This document shows positions 52,649 through 63,935 of a stretch of DNA of 64,000 nucleotides, piece by piece; the first letter of the stretch is position 1; each line of letters begins with the position of its first letter. The notes beneath the pieces were generated by a model. It saw only the letters and a program-made list of their open reading frames with translations, did no database searches and was not told where the DNA came from. Made by a program: the position numbers and the translations under genes. The stretch covers positions 557,001-621,000 of the forward strand of contig CAJNDS010002079.1 of NCBI GenBank assembly GCA_905221605.1. The letters run 5' to 3'. The stretch is from Symbiodinium natans. Taxonomy: Eukaryota; Sar; Dinophyceae; Suessiales; Symbiodiniaceae.

Positions 52649-53069
52649 CAGGGGCGTTTCCTAAACTCGACAAGTAGGGCCCGGAGTAGGCCCTTATTCT
52701 CCACATTTCGGATTTAAGCTTTATAGGGCTTGGACTTAGGGTGAGGGAGACTCGGACACAGAGTAAGCCCTTATTCTCTTCTTGTTGCAACCTGCCCAAA
52801 GCCCTACACCCCGAACGCCCTATCAAAGGAGTCCTAGCTGACCTGGACACCTCCGGAATTCGCTGGCAGACTTGCATGCTTGGGCATTTGCTTAGGCTCC
52901 CAACCCTAAACCCTGTGTAGAAGTAGATCGTTCCAGTGCAACTCTGACCACGTCTGAGGCTGTCACACATGAACGCCGCCGGGGACGCCACTCAGACACT
53001 GAGCTGCGTATCAGGTTTAGGGATTAGGGTTCAGGGGCGAGGGTTTTTGTTTTTGTTTTGAAGCTTCGG

Positions 53070-53340
53070 CTTTGTGGAAAGCTTTGAGCGAAAGCTTTGA
53101 GCGAAAGCTTTGTGCGAAAGTTTTGTGCAACCGCTTTGAGCGAAAGTTTTGAGCGAAAGTTTCGTGCGAAAGTTTTGAGCGAAAGTTATTTGTGCGAACG
53201 TTGTGTGCGAATGCTTGGTGCGAAAGTTTTGTGCGACTGTTTTCAGCAACAGTTTCGTGCGAAAGTGTTGAGCGAAAGTGTTAGTGTGAAAGTGCTGAGC
53301 GAAAGTTATGTGCGAACGTGTTGAACGACAGTTTTGTGCG
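53070..53340. repeat. 13-bp tandem repeat (GCGAAAGTTTTGT-like), about 20 copies
   Basis: Degenerate units such as GAGCGAAAGTTTTGTGCGAA run across about 270 bp. Open frames on both strands translate the repeat and are not taken as genes. Confidence 0.9.
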
Positions 53341-53697
53341 ACAATTGTGTTCTGTTGTTATATTTAATTCTCCGGGAGCAGGGTCCTTTCGTCCGGGTGG
53401 GAAGGCCCCAGAGGTTTAAGTAAATTGAGCATTTGGCCTCGAAGGCGCTTTGGAGTAATTAATTCATTTTGTCCTCAGGGATATTTGGGTTGTGAGTACA
53501 GTTCTAATCGGGCTACGAAGTACCATGTAACCTCCAAGCACCACGCCCTAAACCCGAAACCCGAAACCCGAAACCCTAAACCCTAAACCCTAAACCCTAA
53601 ACCCTAAACCCTAAACCCCAAACCCTAAACCCTAAACCCTAAACCCTAAACCCTAAACCCTAAACCCTAAACCCTAAACCCTCCCCGCTGCGCCCAG

Positions 53698-53734
53698 GAA
53701 TGTCGAGGAGATGCAGGCGGAGCTGTCGAAGAAG
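53698..53734 (+). CDS. Short coding exon with GC donor
   Basis: Acceptor CTGCGCCCAG, one base, NVEEMQAELSKK, then AAG|GCAGGA. Confidence 0.45.
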
Positions 53735-53796
53735 GCAGGAAGCAGCTCTAGTGGGCTGAAGCCTTAAAGCTCAAGCGTTTTCGCTGAAACCAAGCC

Positions 53797-53877
53797 CTTA
53801 ATCCCTGGTTTAGGGTTTAGGGTTTAGGGTTTAGGGTTTAGGGTTTAGGGTTTAGGGTTTAGGGAAGCTTAATCCCT
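53797..53877 (+). repeat. TTTAGGG tract flanked by a 10-bp duplication
   Basis: CTTAATCCCT is at 53797-53806 and 53868-53877, with about eight TTTAGGG units between. Confidence 0.65.
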
Positions 53878-54629
53878 AAGCCCCTCACGCACTTTAAGCC
53901 TAAGGTCGTCAAAACCAAAGCCAAAAAACCCTCAACCCCCTAAGGTCGTGTCCTCAAACCCCCTAAACCCTAACCCCTAACCCTAAACCCTAAGCCCTGA
54001 GCCCTGAGCCCTGAACCCTAAACCCTAAACCCTCAGCCTCAAAGTTGGACCCCTGAAGCCATATGAAGGCCACGCGCATGGCTTCCATCACCTTGCCCCA
54101 GCATCCTGGACAAAGAGTTTAGAGGTTGAGGGTATAGGGCTAGGTGTTAGGGTTTAGGGTTTGTTTACGGTTTAGGTTTTAGGGTTTAGGGTTTAGGGTT
54201 TAGGGTTTAGGGTTTAGGGTTTAGGGTTAGGATTCAGAGGTTCCGGGCTTAGAGGTTGAGGGGGTAGGGCTTAGGCGTCAGGGGCTCAGGTACTGGGGGG
54301 TTCAGGGTCTAGGGTTTCGTGCTTCGGGTCTCTTTAGGATCCTGGGAGGTTTAGGGCTTAGGGCTCTATGATTTTGGGTTTAGGGTTTAGGGCGGTGTGA
54401 GATTTCAGAGTTTTGGTCTGGATTGAGTGTTTTGACGGTTTAGGGCTAGTGGCTCTTCCGCTTTGGGGTTTCGGGCTGGAGGTTGAACGGCCCTTTCCGA
54501 CTTTTTTCAGGGTGCAGGGCTTCCCAATTCAGGGTTTAGGGTGCTCCAACCCTAAACGCCAAACCCCAAACCCCAAGCCCTAAGCCCTAAACCCTAAACC
54601 CTAAACCCTAAACCCTGAAAAAGCCCAAG

Positions 54630-54739
54630 TCAGCGCCGAAGAAGCTCCGAAAGGCATCGGGGAAGTCCAGCTCACTCTGCCACACGAGGCTTCGGAGTCC
54701 AAGAGATCGGCAGACAAGTCTAAGCCCAATAAGCCGACG
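54630..54739 (+). CDS. Coding exon, charged
   Basis: Acceptor AGCCCAAG, two bases, then AEEAPKGIGEVQLTLPHEAS, ESKRSADKSKPNKPT, donor GTGGGT. A second frame is partly open (KKLRKASGKSS) but less protein-like overall. Confidence 0.45.
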
Positions 54740-54847
54740 GTGGGTTTGTAGGGTTTTAGGGGTTTATAGGGTTTATAGGGTTTATAGGGTTTAGGGTTTA
54801 GGGTTTTTAGGGTCTAGGGTTTAGGCTGTTTACAGCGGCAACGCCCA

Positions 54848-54930
54848 TGGTGCAGCTTCGTGTTCTGCCAACCAGCCGCGTTGCATGCTGGCGCCGGAAC
54901 ATCAGGAGGAGCTTCGACGTCTGACAGCTG
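54848..54930 (+). CDS. Candidate coding exon
   Basis: After GCTGTTTACAG two frames are open to about 54940; one contains CMLAPEHQEELRRLTAAFL, the other is in phase with exon 54630. The choice is unresolved. Confidence 0.3.
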
Positions 54931-55992
54931 CGTTTCTAACCCTCAACCCCAAACCCCAAAACCTAAACCCCAAAGCTTAAACCCCAAAACCGCAAACCCC
55001 AAACCCCAAACCCCAAACCCCAAACCCCAAACCCTAAACCCTAAACCCTAAACTCTAAACCCTAAACCCTAAACCCTAAACAGCGAGCGCCAAACACAGC
55101 CGCGGGTACTATTTATGGACCTTAGACCCCTATGTAGGTATGACTTGTATATTTGGAGCCCCCTGGTTCCCCTCCTCCCTTGCTACACCTTATGAGTTTA
55201 GGGTTTAGGGTTTAGGGTTTAGGGGTTGATGGTTGATGGCTTCTCCTTGGGCTCTAAACCTGAATCCCCAAAGTCACGAAGGCCGCTTGAATTCCTGGTA
55301 TGTAGGATGGGGTTTAGGCCTTATGGTTGTTTCAGGGTTTAGGGCTTTGTGGGCTTACAGGGTTTAGGCTTTCGGGGTTTGCTTGCTGCCAGGGTTTGGG
55401 GTCTAGGGGGGTTATTGGATTTTTAAGGTTTGTGACGGTTTGTGAGCCATCAGGTTGGTTTTGCTCAGCATCGCCGTGGAGCCTGGGCAGGACCAGGTTC
55501 AGGGCGCTTCGTTTTTCTTTGTGGCTTTTGAGGGGAAGGGCGGGGGGGGGGGGCGCCCCAAGAGAGCAAACCATCCAAGCCCTGTAAGATGTTGGGGGCT
55601 AGTAATCTACCAGAAGGCAAGGCGTGAAAAGCCTGTTCAAAGCCCTCTGAACAAGCCTTGCGCCCAACTCTGCTGCCCTTTGCTTTTGGGGAAGGACTTG
55701 AAATCGGTGCACACCATGTTCGACAGCGATCTCCTGCCACTTGCTGCAGTTAAGCCTTGGGGATCAGGACTTCGAATCCCTACATACCTAAGTGGCTCCA
55801 ATACAGGCCCTTACACAAATCCTCCTCAAGGAGAATCCCTTTGAGGGTCCCTACCCTCACAGCGTTTAACCCAGAAAACCCTCAACCCTAAGCCCTCAAC
55901 CCTAAACCCTAAAACCCTTAAACCCTAAACCCCTGAACCCTAAAACCCTAGATTGCTGCTCTGCGTTTGAAGTGGGGCTCTCTAGGAGCAAG

Positions 55993-56068
55993 GCGTGCTG
56001 CAGCCCTCTGCTGAGCGATGCAGCGGCGGACCCTTCAACCGTAGACCACTATGCGCCTTCAACTTCAG
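55993..56068 (+). CDS. Coding exon, unknown protein
   Basis: Acceptor GAGCAAG|G, ACCSPLLSDAAADPSTVDHY, APSTS, one base before GTTTAA, a telomere-like donor. Confidence 0.5.
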
Positions 56069-56487
56069 GTTTAAGGCGTTTAGGGGTTTATGGATTTACT
56101 GGTTTACAACCCTAAACCCTAAACCCTAAACCCTAAACCCCAAACCCTAAACCCTAAACCCTAAACCCTAAACCCTAGGGCCTTCGGGGTTGAAGGCTCA
56201 GGGGGTTTAATTGCGGTGCGTCCTAAATAGTTCCTCATCCCACAGTCCCTTCGCCCTTCGCCGGGTGAAGACGTTATAAGCCGAAAGCCTTCATCGCGAG
56301 GCCCGTCAATGTGTCCCATGCCGAGGCGCTGGCGATGATGCGGTTTGGGTTTTGATGTGTGGGTTCGGGATGTGTAAATCTTAACCCCCCACACCCTAAA
56401 CCCTAAACCCTACACCCTAAACCGCGCAGTTTAGACTTCAGGGCCACCCCTGCCCTAAACCAGACCTACAAACCATAAAACGCCCAG

Positions 56488-56538
56488 GGCTTAGATGCAC
56501 GAATGGTACGGTGGATGGACAAAATGGTGCATGACCCG
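56488..56538 (+). CDS. Coding exon before a likely terminal exon
   Basis: Acceptor AAACGCCCAG, GLDARMVRWMDKMVHDP, donor GTGCAA in phase 0. Without splicing the frame runs to TGA at 56587-56589 (VQDGHGTLTGQTPTPL), so this could instead be a last exon. Confidence 0.45.
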
Positions 56539-57018
56539 GTGCAAGACGGGCATGGCACGTTAACCGGCCAAACTCCCACGCCCCTTTGATTTAGGGTTTA
56601 GGGTTTAGGGTTTAGGGTTTAGGGTTTAGGGTTTAGGGTTTAGGGTTTAGGGTTTAGGGTTTGACAGCACGCATGGCTGATGCAGGATCTAGGTCCTTCG
56701 CGCACATTCCTTTTTTTGCGCATGTTGTGGAAAACCAATATTGAGAACACGTATGGCTGATGCAGGATTGGGGTCGTTCACGCACATGGACATGCCTTTT
56801 GCACCTGTTCTGGGAAACCCTAAACCCTAAACCCTATTCAGATTCGGGGTTCAGAAGGATGGTCTGCGATAGAAAGGTGATGCAGGATTTCGTCGATTAG
56901 CATAGGGTTTAGGGTTGAGGGTTCAGGGTTTAGGGGTTAGGGTGACTAGCTTCGAAATTTGGGGGGGGGGGGGGGGGGGGGGGGGTGGTGGTGTAGGTTT
57001 TAGGGTTTAGGGCTTAAG

Positions 57019-57108
57019 GACAACTTCGGGATGTGGGTGCTTTGGAAGGAGCTTGAAGCTATGCACAAACACACACGTCCCATGTGGCGGCATGTTCGGA
57101 ACGTCTAG
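57019..57108 (+). CDS. Likely terminal exon with TAG stop
   Basis: Acceptor GGGCTTAAG|G, phase 0, DNFGMWVLWKELEAMHKHTR, PMWRHVRNV, then TAG at 57106-57108. The helical, tryptophan-rich end is protein-like. It probably closes the gene of the 44-57 kb exons. Confidence 0.5.
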   Translation, partial: DNFGMWVLWKELEAMHKHTRPMWRHVRNV

Positions 57109-57129
57109 CAAACCCTTGAAACTTGAATC

Positions 57130-57223
57130 TTGGGATGTTCCGCCTTGTGCTATTATCGTACCCCCCCCCCCCTATGAAAATAATCCCTATTAAGGACTGC
57201 TAGTATAAGGAGGAACATCCCAA
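57130..57223. mobile_element. MITE-A foldback element, copy 6
   Basis: TTGGGATGTTCCGCCTTGTG at the left, AGTATAAGGAGGAACATCCC at the right, directly after the likely terminal exon. Confidence 0.75.
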
Positions 57224-57436
57224 CCTAAATCTCCCAAACACTATAATCCTGCAACCCCCAAACCCTATCATCAACCCTACAGCACCCAAACCCTAAACCC
57301 TAAACCCTGTAGCCCCCCCAAACCCAAAACCCTAAACCCGAAAACCCTAAATCCCTAAACCCTAAACCCCTAAACCCCTAAACTCTAAACCCCGCAACCC
57401 CCAAACCCCCATTACATCCCGGAAAGCCTCGGTAAA

Positions 57437-57466
57437 GCCTCGAGGCGGAGGGCTGCGGCTTCTTGC
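57437..57466 (+). CDS. Candidate mini-exon (10 codons)
   Basis: Acceptor AAGCCTCGAG|G, AEGCGFLRNE, donor GTGTGG then poly-G. Short, so chance is possible. Confidence 0.3.
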
Positions 57467-57599
57467 GCAACGAGGTGTGGGGGGGGGGGGGGGGGGGGGG
57501 GGGAAGGGGTTTAGGGTTTAGGGCTTAGGGTTTAGGGTTTCAAAGTTTAAGGTTCCGGAGTTCAGGGCTAAGGCACCGACGCCCCAAACCCTGAACCCC

Positions 57600-58440
57600 G
57601 AAGCGCTAGATGTTCCGAGCCGAGGGAAGAGGATTCCCATCAGATGTGGTGCAAGTATTTCATCCGCCCCCAACAACCCAAGGCAAAGCCTTCTGCCGCA
57701 AAGCCCAGCCTTGGCCGAATAAATGGTGTGTGTGTGTGTGGGGGGGGGGCAAGATTGCAGGCTATCGAGTTCGGGGGCAGCAGCCCCCAAAACCGACAGC
57801 ATGGGAAAACAGGAGCTACAACGTTCGGGCCTTGGATACTCCTTCTGGGGGTGGCCCTGCATACTCAACTCTCTTTGGTATATTCGTGGCACCCGCTCAA
57901 CTCTCTTTGGCGTATGTTCCGGGCCACTCCTTTTTTTGCGGAAAAATGACCCATCTCATGATCTTGTTGCCAGACGGACTATGAGTTCGAGTTTCTTGCG
58001 ACGTGCGTCTGGCTGCCCTTCCTTCGCACTTCAGCCTCTTGGCTCCTTGAGACCTTTGTAGTTTGGTTTAGACGAATAGGGGCTTCGGTTGTTACGCTCA
58101 TCTTCGTCACAATTTGAGTTGTTTTGGGTTTGCGGGGGCTGCAGTGTTTGTGTTTTGGCGGTTTCACTATGAAGGAGCATGAAGTGTTTATGGAAGAAAG
58201 GTTCTTGTCATGAGGAAAAGGGTACTGAAACTTCTCAGCACCCCTTAGCTCGCGGGCCTCCATTCGTGCTCTTGATCAGTTTTTAGTGGTTTAGTGATTA
58301 TCAGGCTTCTCAAGGCTCTGAAACCAAAAAACCAGACTACTTGACTCTGTAGTGACAGTGTTACTTTCGTCCCGACTTACCTGGTGCCAAGCTTCCAGCA
58401 CTTTGTCCTCCTTGGTTTTTGATGTAGGAGGCCCCAACCT
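57600..58440. other. Unique region almost free of telomeric repeats
   Basis: Contains several overlapping open frames on both strands (for example an ATG at 57610 on + and 57979-58263 on -) but none with a recognisable motif or decisive splice signals. Coding status is undecided. Confidence 0.3.
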
Positions 58441-58555
58441 CTGAGCCTTGAAATCCTCAACCCACAAAGCCCCTTGGCACCCTAAACCCTAAACCCTAAA
58501 CCCTAAACCCTAAACCCCCAAACCCCCCACAGCTCCCGAAAACCCTCAACGAGGA

Positions 58556-58628
58556 AGCATGGGCCACTCCACTCCCAGCGCCGAGTCTGCTCACCAGCCG
58601 TGGCGTTGACACTGACCGCCCCTAGCTT
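58556..58628 (+). CDS. Coding exon, possibly terminal
   Basis: Acceptor CTCAACGAG|G, EAWATPLPAPSLLTSRGVDT, DRP, then TAG near 58626-58628. A GT donor inside (GGC|GTTGAC) is an alternative. Confidence 0.4.
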
Positions 58629-58971
58629 GGCAAGTTTTGCGTGGCTTCTGCTGACTTTAGAGGGTTTAGGGTTTAGGGTTTAGGTTTTAGGGTTTAGGGT
58701 TTAGGGTTTGTTACACCGCCAAGCACCTGCGCCCGAACAAATTTCATCCCTGTGTAGGGTCTTGGAATTGCTTTTCTTTGGCGGGGTGTGTCGGGCGGGA
58801 AGGGGGGGGGGAAATCTGCAGACACAACCCTGAACTCTAAACCCAAAGCCCCAAAGCCCAAAACCCTAAGGGTTTAGGGTATCAACCTTTGTGGCTTGAG
58901 TTCTCATCTCCCTGGTTGCTAATATTCTAAAGGAAGCACAGGGCAAAGGACTTGCTTTGGGATTTTTTGGC

Positions 58972-59092
58972 CCTAAACCCTAAACCCTAAACCCTAAACC
59001 CTAAACCCTAAACCCTAAACCCTAAACCCTAAACCCTAAACCCTAAACCCTAAACCCTAAACCCTAAACCCTAAACCCTAAACCCTAAACCC
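58972..59092 (-). repeat. CCCTAAA array, about 17 units
   Basis: Perfect array ending 24 bases before exon 59117. Confidence 0.95.
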
Positions 59093-59116
59093 AGCCCCTT
59101 CTTTTGAGCCCATAAG

Positions 59117-59208
59117 GGTTCGGGACGCAGGTCCCGATGCCAACTCCTACGAGTACTGGCACAACACTGCTCCTGGGCAAGAAGTGCGAAAAAAGGAGCT
59201 TTTGGCGG
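59117..59208 (+). CDS. Coding exon, unknown protein (30 codons)
   Basis: Acceptor GCCCATAAG|G, one base, VRDAGPDANSYEYWHNTAPG, QEVRKKELLA, one base before GTGAAG. Composition is convincingly protein-like; no family recognised. Confidence 0.5.
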
Positions 59209-59342
59209 GTGAAGGGTTTGGGGTTTAGGGTTTAGGGTTTTAGGGTTTTATGCAAGATGTCATCGGACGTCCCATGCGAGAAGAACGCAAGAGATCCTTA
59301 GCGAAGAAGTGAATTATCAATTGACTGCAGAAAACTAAGATA

Positions 59343-61393
59343 TCACCGCCTTCGCTGCCTGTGGCGTTGGCAGTATAAATTCCACACAACTTGTGGATCC
59401 ACAACTGGCAAAGGGCAACTTTGAAAGACATTAGCTGGAGGCGAGTACGGCCGTTTAACGACTAAGTCGTACTTGTCACTCCCAATAACAGACTTCAGCC
59501 GGATAGCCTGTGCATCTATCGTCATTGGACAGATATAAAGAGCCGGCACTCGTCTTGAAAGACCTATGACACTCAAGGCCTTTTCCTGTACAACGCTATG
59601 CTCAGCTTGCGTGCGCTTGAACAGTTCTTTAATCGCATGCAGAAAGACGGTTACCTGCTTCCCGAGCGCAGGCCGACAAAGCTTGAGAGCTGGGTATTCC
59701 GATTCATGAACCCACGAAGACGGGATGCTATTTCGATAGCGTAGAGGCAATGTCGCAGACTCCATCCTAGCTGTGTTGGCTGGTGCGATCCAGCCGGTTT
59801 GCGCCACAAATTCGAGATATATTTCCAGCACTGACACAGGCGACTGTGTTTGCTTCCATGACTGAGACAAGAAAAACTTCTGCAGTACCCACAGAAACGC
59901 GGGCCCATCAAGCAATCGTCGAACTCCAGCAAAGGTTGGACACACGTCTGTACTTGCACGCCGCCCAAATCCCTGATAAGGTCAATTTGTCCATCTCCAC
60001 CCACCCCAAACCCTAACCCACCCACGGAAAGCACCTGGGGATTTTCATCACCTCCAGCTTGTTTCACCACTCCCTCATGGAACGCAAAGAGTTTAGCGGC
60101 GGCGTGACGTTGGGAAGCAGCTGCGGCTGATGCCTGCTCAAAGCATTGGTTCAACTCCACGCTTCTTTTCAAGTGGGCAGCCTTGGCTGCTTCATCCGCA
60201 GCTGCGTTATGCCAGAATGTCCACTTGCTAAATTGATCAACAGCCATTCGATGGTCCGAATGGGATTTCACATGAAATATTTTCCAAGGCCCGGGTTTGG
60301 AAAAAATCTGCTGCCAAACCAACCACCACAGATCAAGATTCACCTGCTTTCCCCAGTACTTATATCGCCACCCCTCCCTCAACAAACGACGAACACCCCT
60401 GACCACCCCGAGGGCATCTGAGTAAATGTCTGCCGTCACCGCATGTTGGAACGCCACCAGCACTGCAGTGAGCTCTGCTCTTGGATTGCTTTGCTTCCCA
60501 CACAGGCACGCTGACTCAACAATCGCATTGTCAAGGGAACCCTCTCGCGTACACACCACTGCCCACGCACTACGCGGAACGCCCGTGCTGTCGTAAGTGG
60601 ACCCATCAGTAAACAAACAAATGTGCTCCTCAAAAAACACGTTGTGTGCTGGCGGCGGCAATGCCTCCAGTGCTTCCTGCAATTTAGCACACTCTGGCGG
60701 ACTGACCCAGAGTCCTCTGAGCAAAGCTGGCCTTGTGAGAGACGACAAGAAGAGGTTGGAAGTGCGGGCATTCAAGCATCCGGTGTTGCTGTGAGTCCCA
60801 TGCCTGGCAATAAGGGCACATGACCTGACCCTGCCCCACAAAATGTTTCCTTGCTGCACTAAACAACAAAGCATTACTAGTAACACACCCGACTGTGTAA
60901 CTTTTCGCAAAAACAAGGTATGTGAAACACTAATGCCCGATGCATCGTTTAACCCTTCTTGTTCGCAAATTTTCGGAAAAATTTTAAGCCACCAATCATT
61001 CAAGAACATTTCCTTGAGCAGACTTATGTCAGTCCACACCAGGGAGTACTGCTGCTGCGATTGTGAATGCGCGCGCATCCCTGCTAGCGGCGTCCAGCCT
61101 ATCATGGCTAATTGCTCCTGCAAGTACGTAGTGGGTCCCGGGGTCCTATCCCTACACCCCAAAACCTTATCCCACCTAGCCCTAGTCAGGGAGGGGTTCC
61201 TTGCAAAGGCCCTACGCAAAGCAGCGACTCGGCATTGCAACACCAGTAGAAAAGGCTCGTAGTTCGTTTCCCCACCAAACAACGGTGTCAGAAAATGATT
61301 TCTTTGAGTGGACTTTCCCCAAATTGCAAGTTTTAGGGTGTAGGGTTTAAGGTTTAGGGCTTGGGGCTTAGGGCCCTGACATGGCGGGCGCAA
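59343..61393 (-). mobile_element. Decayed non-LTR retroelement tail: zinc knuckle and RNase H
   Basis: The main minus frame (59651-61393) encodes an RNase H domain at about 60170-60620: FTDGST, NPRAELTAVL, DIYSDALGVV and HNAAADEAAK give the four acidic catalytic residues. Upstream, a different frame (60684-60869) carries MCPYCQAWDSQQHRMLECPH, the CCHC-type knuckle that follows the reverse transcriptase in LINEs. A third frame continues the C-terminus (59343-59945). The protein is thus broken by at least three frameshifts and lacks the reverse transcriptase, as expected for a 5'-truncated dead copy. RNase H would degrade RNA in RNA-DNA hybrids. Confidence 0.75.
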
Positions 61394-61740
61394 ACAGTAT
61401 CAACAAGACCCCCAAGCCTTACCTGACGCAGAACTTCATCCTCAAGGAAAACTACTTGGCAACTTCTAAACTGGTGTCGTTCATATGTGTGGGAGTGCTA
61501 GGCAGATGACGCCCTCCCAAATAATGTTGCACTGTCTTTAGTATGGGGCCCCCCCCCCCCCCCCCCAAACAAATTTGGACCCTCTATAAACGCGTGGCCC
61601 GGCGACCCCCCCAAACAAATTGGGGGGGGGGGGAACCGCCCTCAGGGCCTCAAGCCTTTAGGACCTCAAGGCCTGAAGCTTTCCAGCCTTTAAGATTCCT
61701 GGAGCCCAAGGCCCTCGGGGCCTCAAGCCTTACTGCGTAA

Positions 61741-62575
61741 GCCCTTAACCCAAAACACAAACCCTCAAAAAAAAATCATCCGAAAAAAACTTGGTATTAT
61801 AGAGGGTAGCCAGACAAACTTACTAAAAACAGTCTGACCGGCCCGTGGGCTACCTATCACAAAATTTGTTTGGGGCCTCGTTTCGTAATGAATTTCCATT
61901 AGGCTTTACATGGGATTGGCCGGGTTTAGATTTCTGGATTCTCCGCGCTCTGGCTCTTTAAGGTTCCTGGAACCCAAGCCCTCAGGGCTTCAAGCCTTAC
62001 TGCGAAAGCTCTTAACCCAAAACACAAACCCTCAAAAAAATCATCCGAAAAAAAACTTGGTATTATAGAGGGTAGCCAGACAACTTACTAAAAAACAGTC
62101 TGACCGGCCCGTGGGCTACCTATCACAAAATTTGTTTGGGGCCTCGTTTCGTAATGAATTTCCATTAGGCTTTACATGGGATTGGCCGGGTTTAGATTTC
62201 TGGATTCTCCGCGCTCTGGCTCTTTAAGGTTCCTGGAGCCCAAGCCCTCAGGGCTTCAAGCCTTACTGCGAAAGCTCTTAACCCAAAACACAAACCCTCA
62301 AAAAAATCATCCAAAAAAAACTTGGTATTATAGAGGGTAGCCAGACAAACTTACTAAAAACAGTCTGACCGGCCCGTGGGCTACCTATCACAAAATTTGT
62401 TTGGGGCCTCGTTTCGTAATGAATTTCTATTAGGCTTTACATGGGATTGGCCGGGTTTAGATTTCTGGATTCTCCGCGCTCTGGCTCTTTAAGGTTCCTG
62501 GAGCCCAAGCCCTCAGGGCTTCAAGCCTTACTGCGAAAGCTCTTAACCCAAAACACAAACCCTGAACAAAAAAAA
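61741..62575. repeat. 266-bp tandem repeat, three copies plus a partial
   Basis: Copies start at about 61744, 62011, 62277 and 62542 (CTTAACCCAAAACACAAACC). Each contains GGGTAGCCAGACAAACTTAC and, further on, GACCGGCCCGTGGGCTACC, which can pair as a stem, plus TTTCGTAATGAATTTCCATT. Copies differ at only a few positions. The sequence after 62575 resembles a diverged start of the unit. Confidence 0.9.
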
Positions 62576-63000
62576 AAAACGTCCGGAAAAAAATTGTGAT
62601 AATAGCGGGTACCCTGAACAAACTCGGTTCGCAGAATAAATTTTCGAAACTTGTGATTATAGACCCTCCTTATACTAAAGTCAGTCCAACATTACTCCAA
62701 ACATGCATGCGCTGACAGGTTGTCTTACATGTGCACCTTGAGTTGTGTACGTAGCTCAAAATAGATTCGCGTACACAACAGCGACACCAGATGACAAGTT
62801 GTGTAGGCATTCTGACTCTCCTGTCGTAAAAGCACATGCGCACAGCATCAAATCTGCTTGTACTAGTAGTAGAAGTAGCTCTAACATCGCAAAAGCATAC
62901 TGACCAGTAAAGTTTCCCTACACCCTATAGACTCTAATACCCTACGCCCTTAACCCAACCCAACCGGCCCACTCATCCCCTAAAACCCAAACTAGACCTT
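62575..63000. other. Unique region without a recognised gene
   Basis: About 400 bp with no telomeric units and no convincing exon. Confidence 0.5.
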
Positions 63001-63145
63001 TTCACCCGAAACCCTAAAACCCTGAACCCTGAACCCTGAACCCTAAACCCTAAACCCTAAACCCTAAACCCTAAACCCTAAACCCTAAACCCTAAACCGG
63101 CCCACTAGAGCCCTAAATCTCCTTTGCCTGCCCTGCCTTGCTCAG

Positions 63146-63220
63146 GGTCCTTTGACGTCCAGAGAGACACCCCAGATCGAGATGGAAACCGAGGAGTACC
63201 CTGCATGCATGGCCCTATAG
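63146..63220 (+). CDS. Coding exon with strong pyrimidine tract
   Basis: CCTGCCCTGCCTTGCTCAG precedes two open frames: GPLTSRETPQIEMETEEYPA then CMAL and TAG at 63218-63220, or SFDVQRDTPDRDGNRGVPC running to GTTTAG. The acceptor is good; the frame is undecided. Confidence 0.4.
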   Translation, partial: GPLTSRETPQIEMETEEYPACMAL

Positions 63221-63840
63221 GGTTTAGGGTTTAGGGTTTAGGGTTTAGGGTTTAGGGTTTAGGGCTTAGGGTTTAGGGTTTAGGGTTTAGGGTTTAGGGT
63301 TTAGGGTTTAGGGGCTTCAGCTTCGGGTTTCGAGTTTATTTCGGGCTTCAGGGCTTGGGGGTTAAGCTTCTTACCCCTCCCTAAAAGAATACAAACGCAC
63401 TATGCTGCTATGCTCTTGCCCAGAGGGTGCATTTAGAGTGCTCTTATGGAATTCGGTGCCCAAAAACCCTATCTAGTATGGTTTCTGAAGGCAAACAGAG
63501 TCACAGGTACGCCCTAAGCCCTAAATCCTAAACCCCAAACCCTAAAAACCCTAAACCCTAAGCTGGACTGAGGCTCAGGATCGGCTGTGCGCCCGGGCAG
63601 TTTCTGACCCTCGACCTTTTCAGGGCGTTTGAAACTTGTTTCTAAGGGGGTTGCTAGGGTTCAGGGTTTGTTGTTTGGGGCTTGGGGTTTAGGTTTTAGG
63701 GTTTGGGCTTGGGGTCTCTCTAGCTCGGGCAGTTTCTCAATAGGCTGCGCCTTCATGTGGCCAATATGCATCGAATAGATGATGTCTGAGCTCTTGCAGA
63801 TGGTCTTCTACACATCCCACTCGAACACCACTTCCTGTAG

Positions 63841-63935
63841 GGTCCATGTACCCATATAGTATTTATTTGGGCCCTAAAGCTGCTTTATAGCAACCGCTTT
63901 AAGGCTCAAGTACATACTATTTGGGCAACCAGACC
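63841..63935. mobile_element. MITE-B foldback element, copy 3
   Basis: GGTCCATGTACCCATATAGT at the left, GGGCCCTAAAGCTGCTTTAT in the middle, and a decayed right end (ACATACTATTTGGGCAACC). Confidence 0.65.

Noticed and set aside
53031-53324. Serine/phenylalanine-rich frames on both strands
   Set aside because: They are translations of the 13-bp tandem repeat.
60684-60869. Independent small zinc-finger gene
   Set aside because: The CPYC...CPHF motif is the usual knuckle between reverse transcriptase and RNase H, so it belongs to the frameshifted retroelement.
61741-62575. CRISPR-like repeat array
   Set aside because: The units are contiguous 266-bp tandem copies without spacers.
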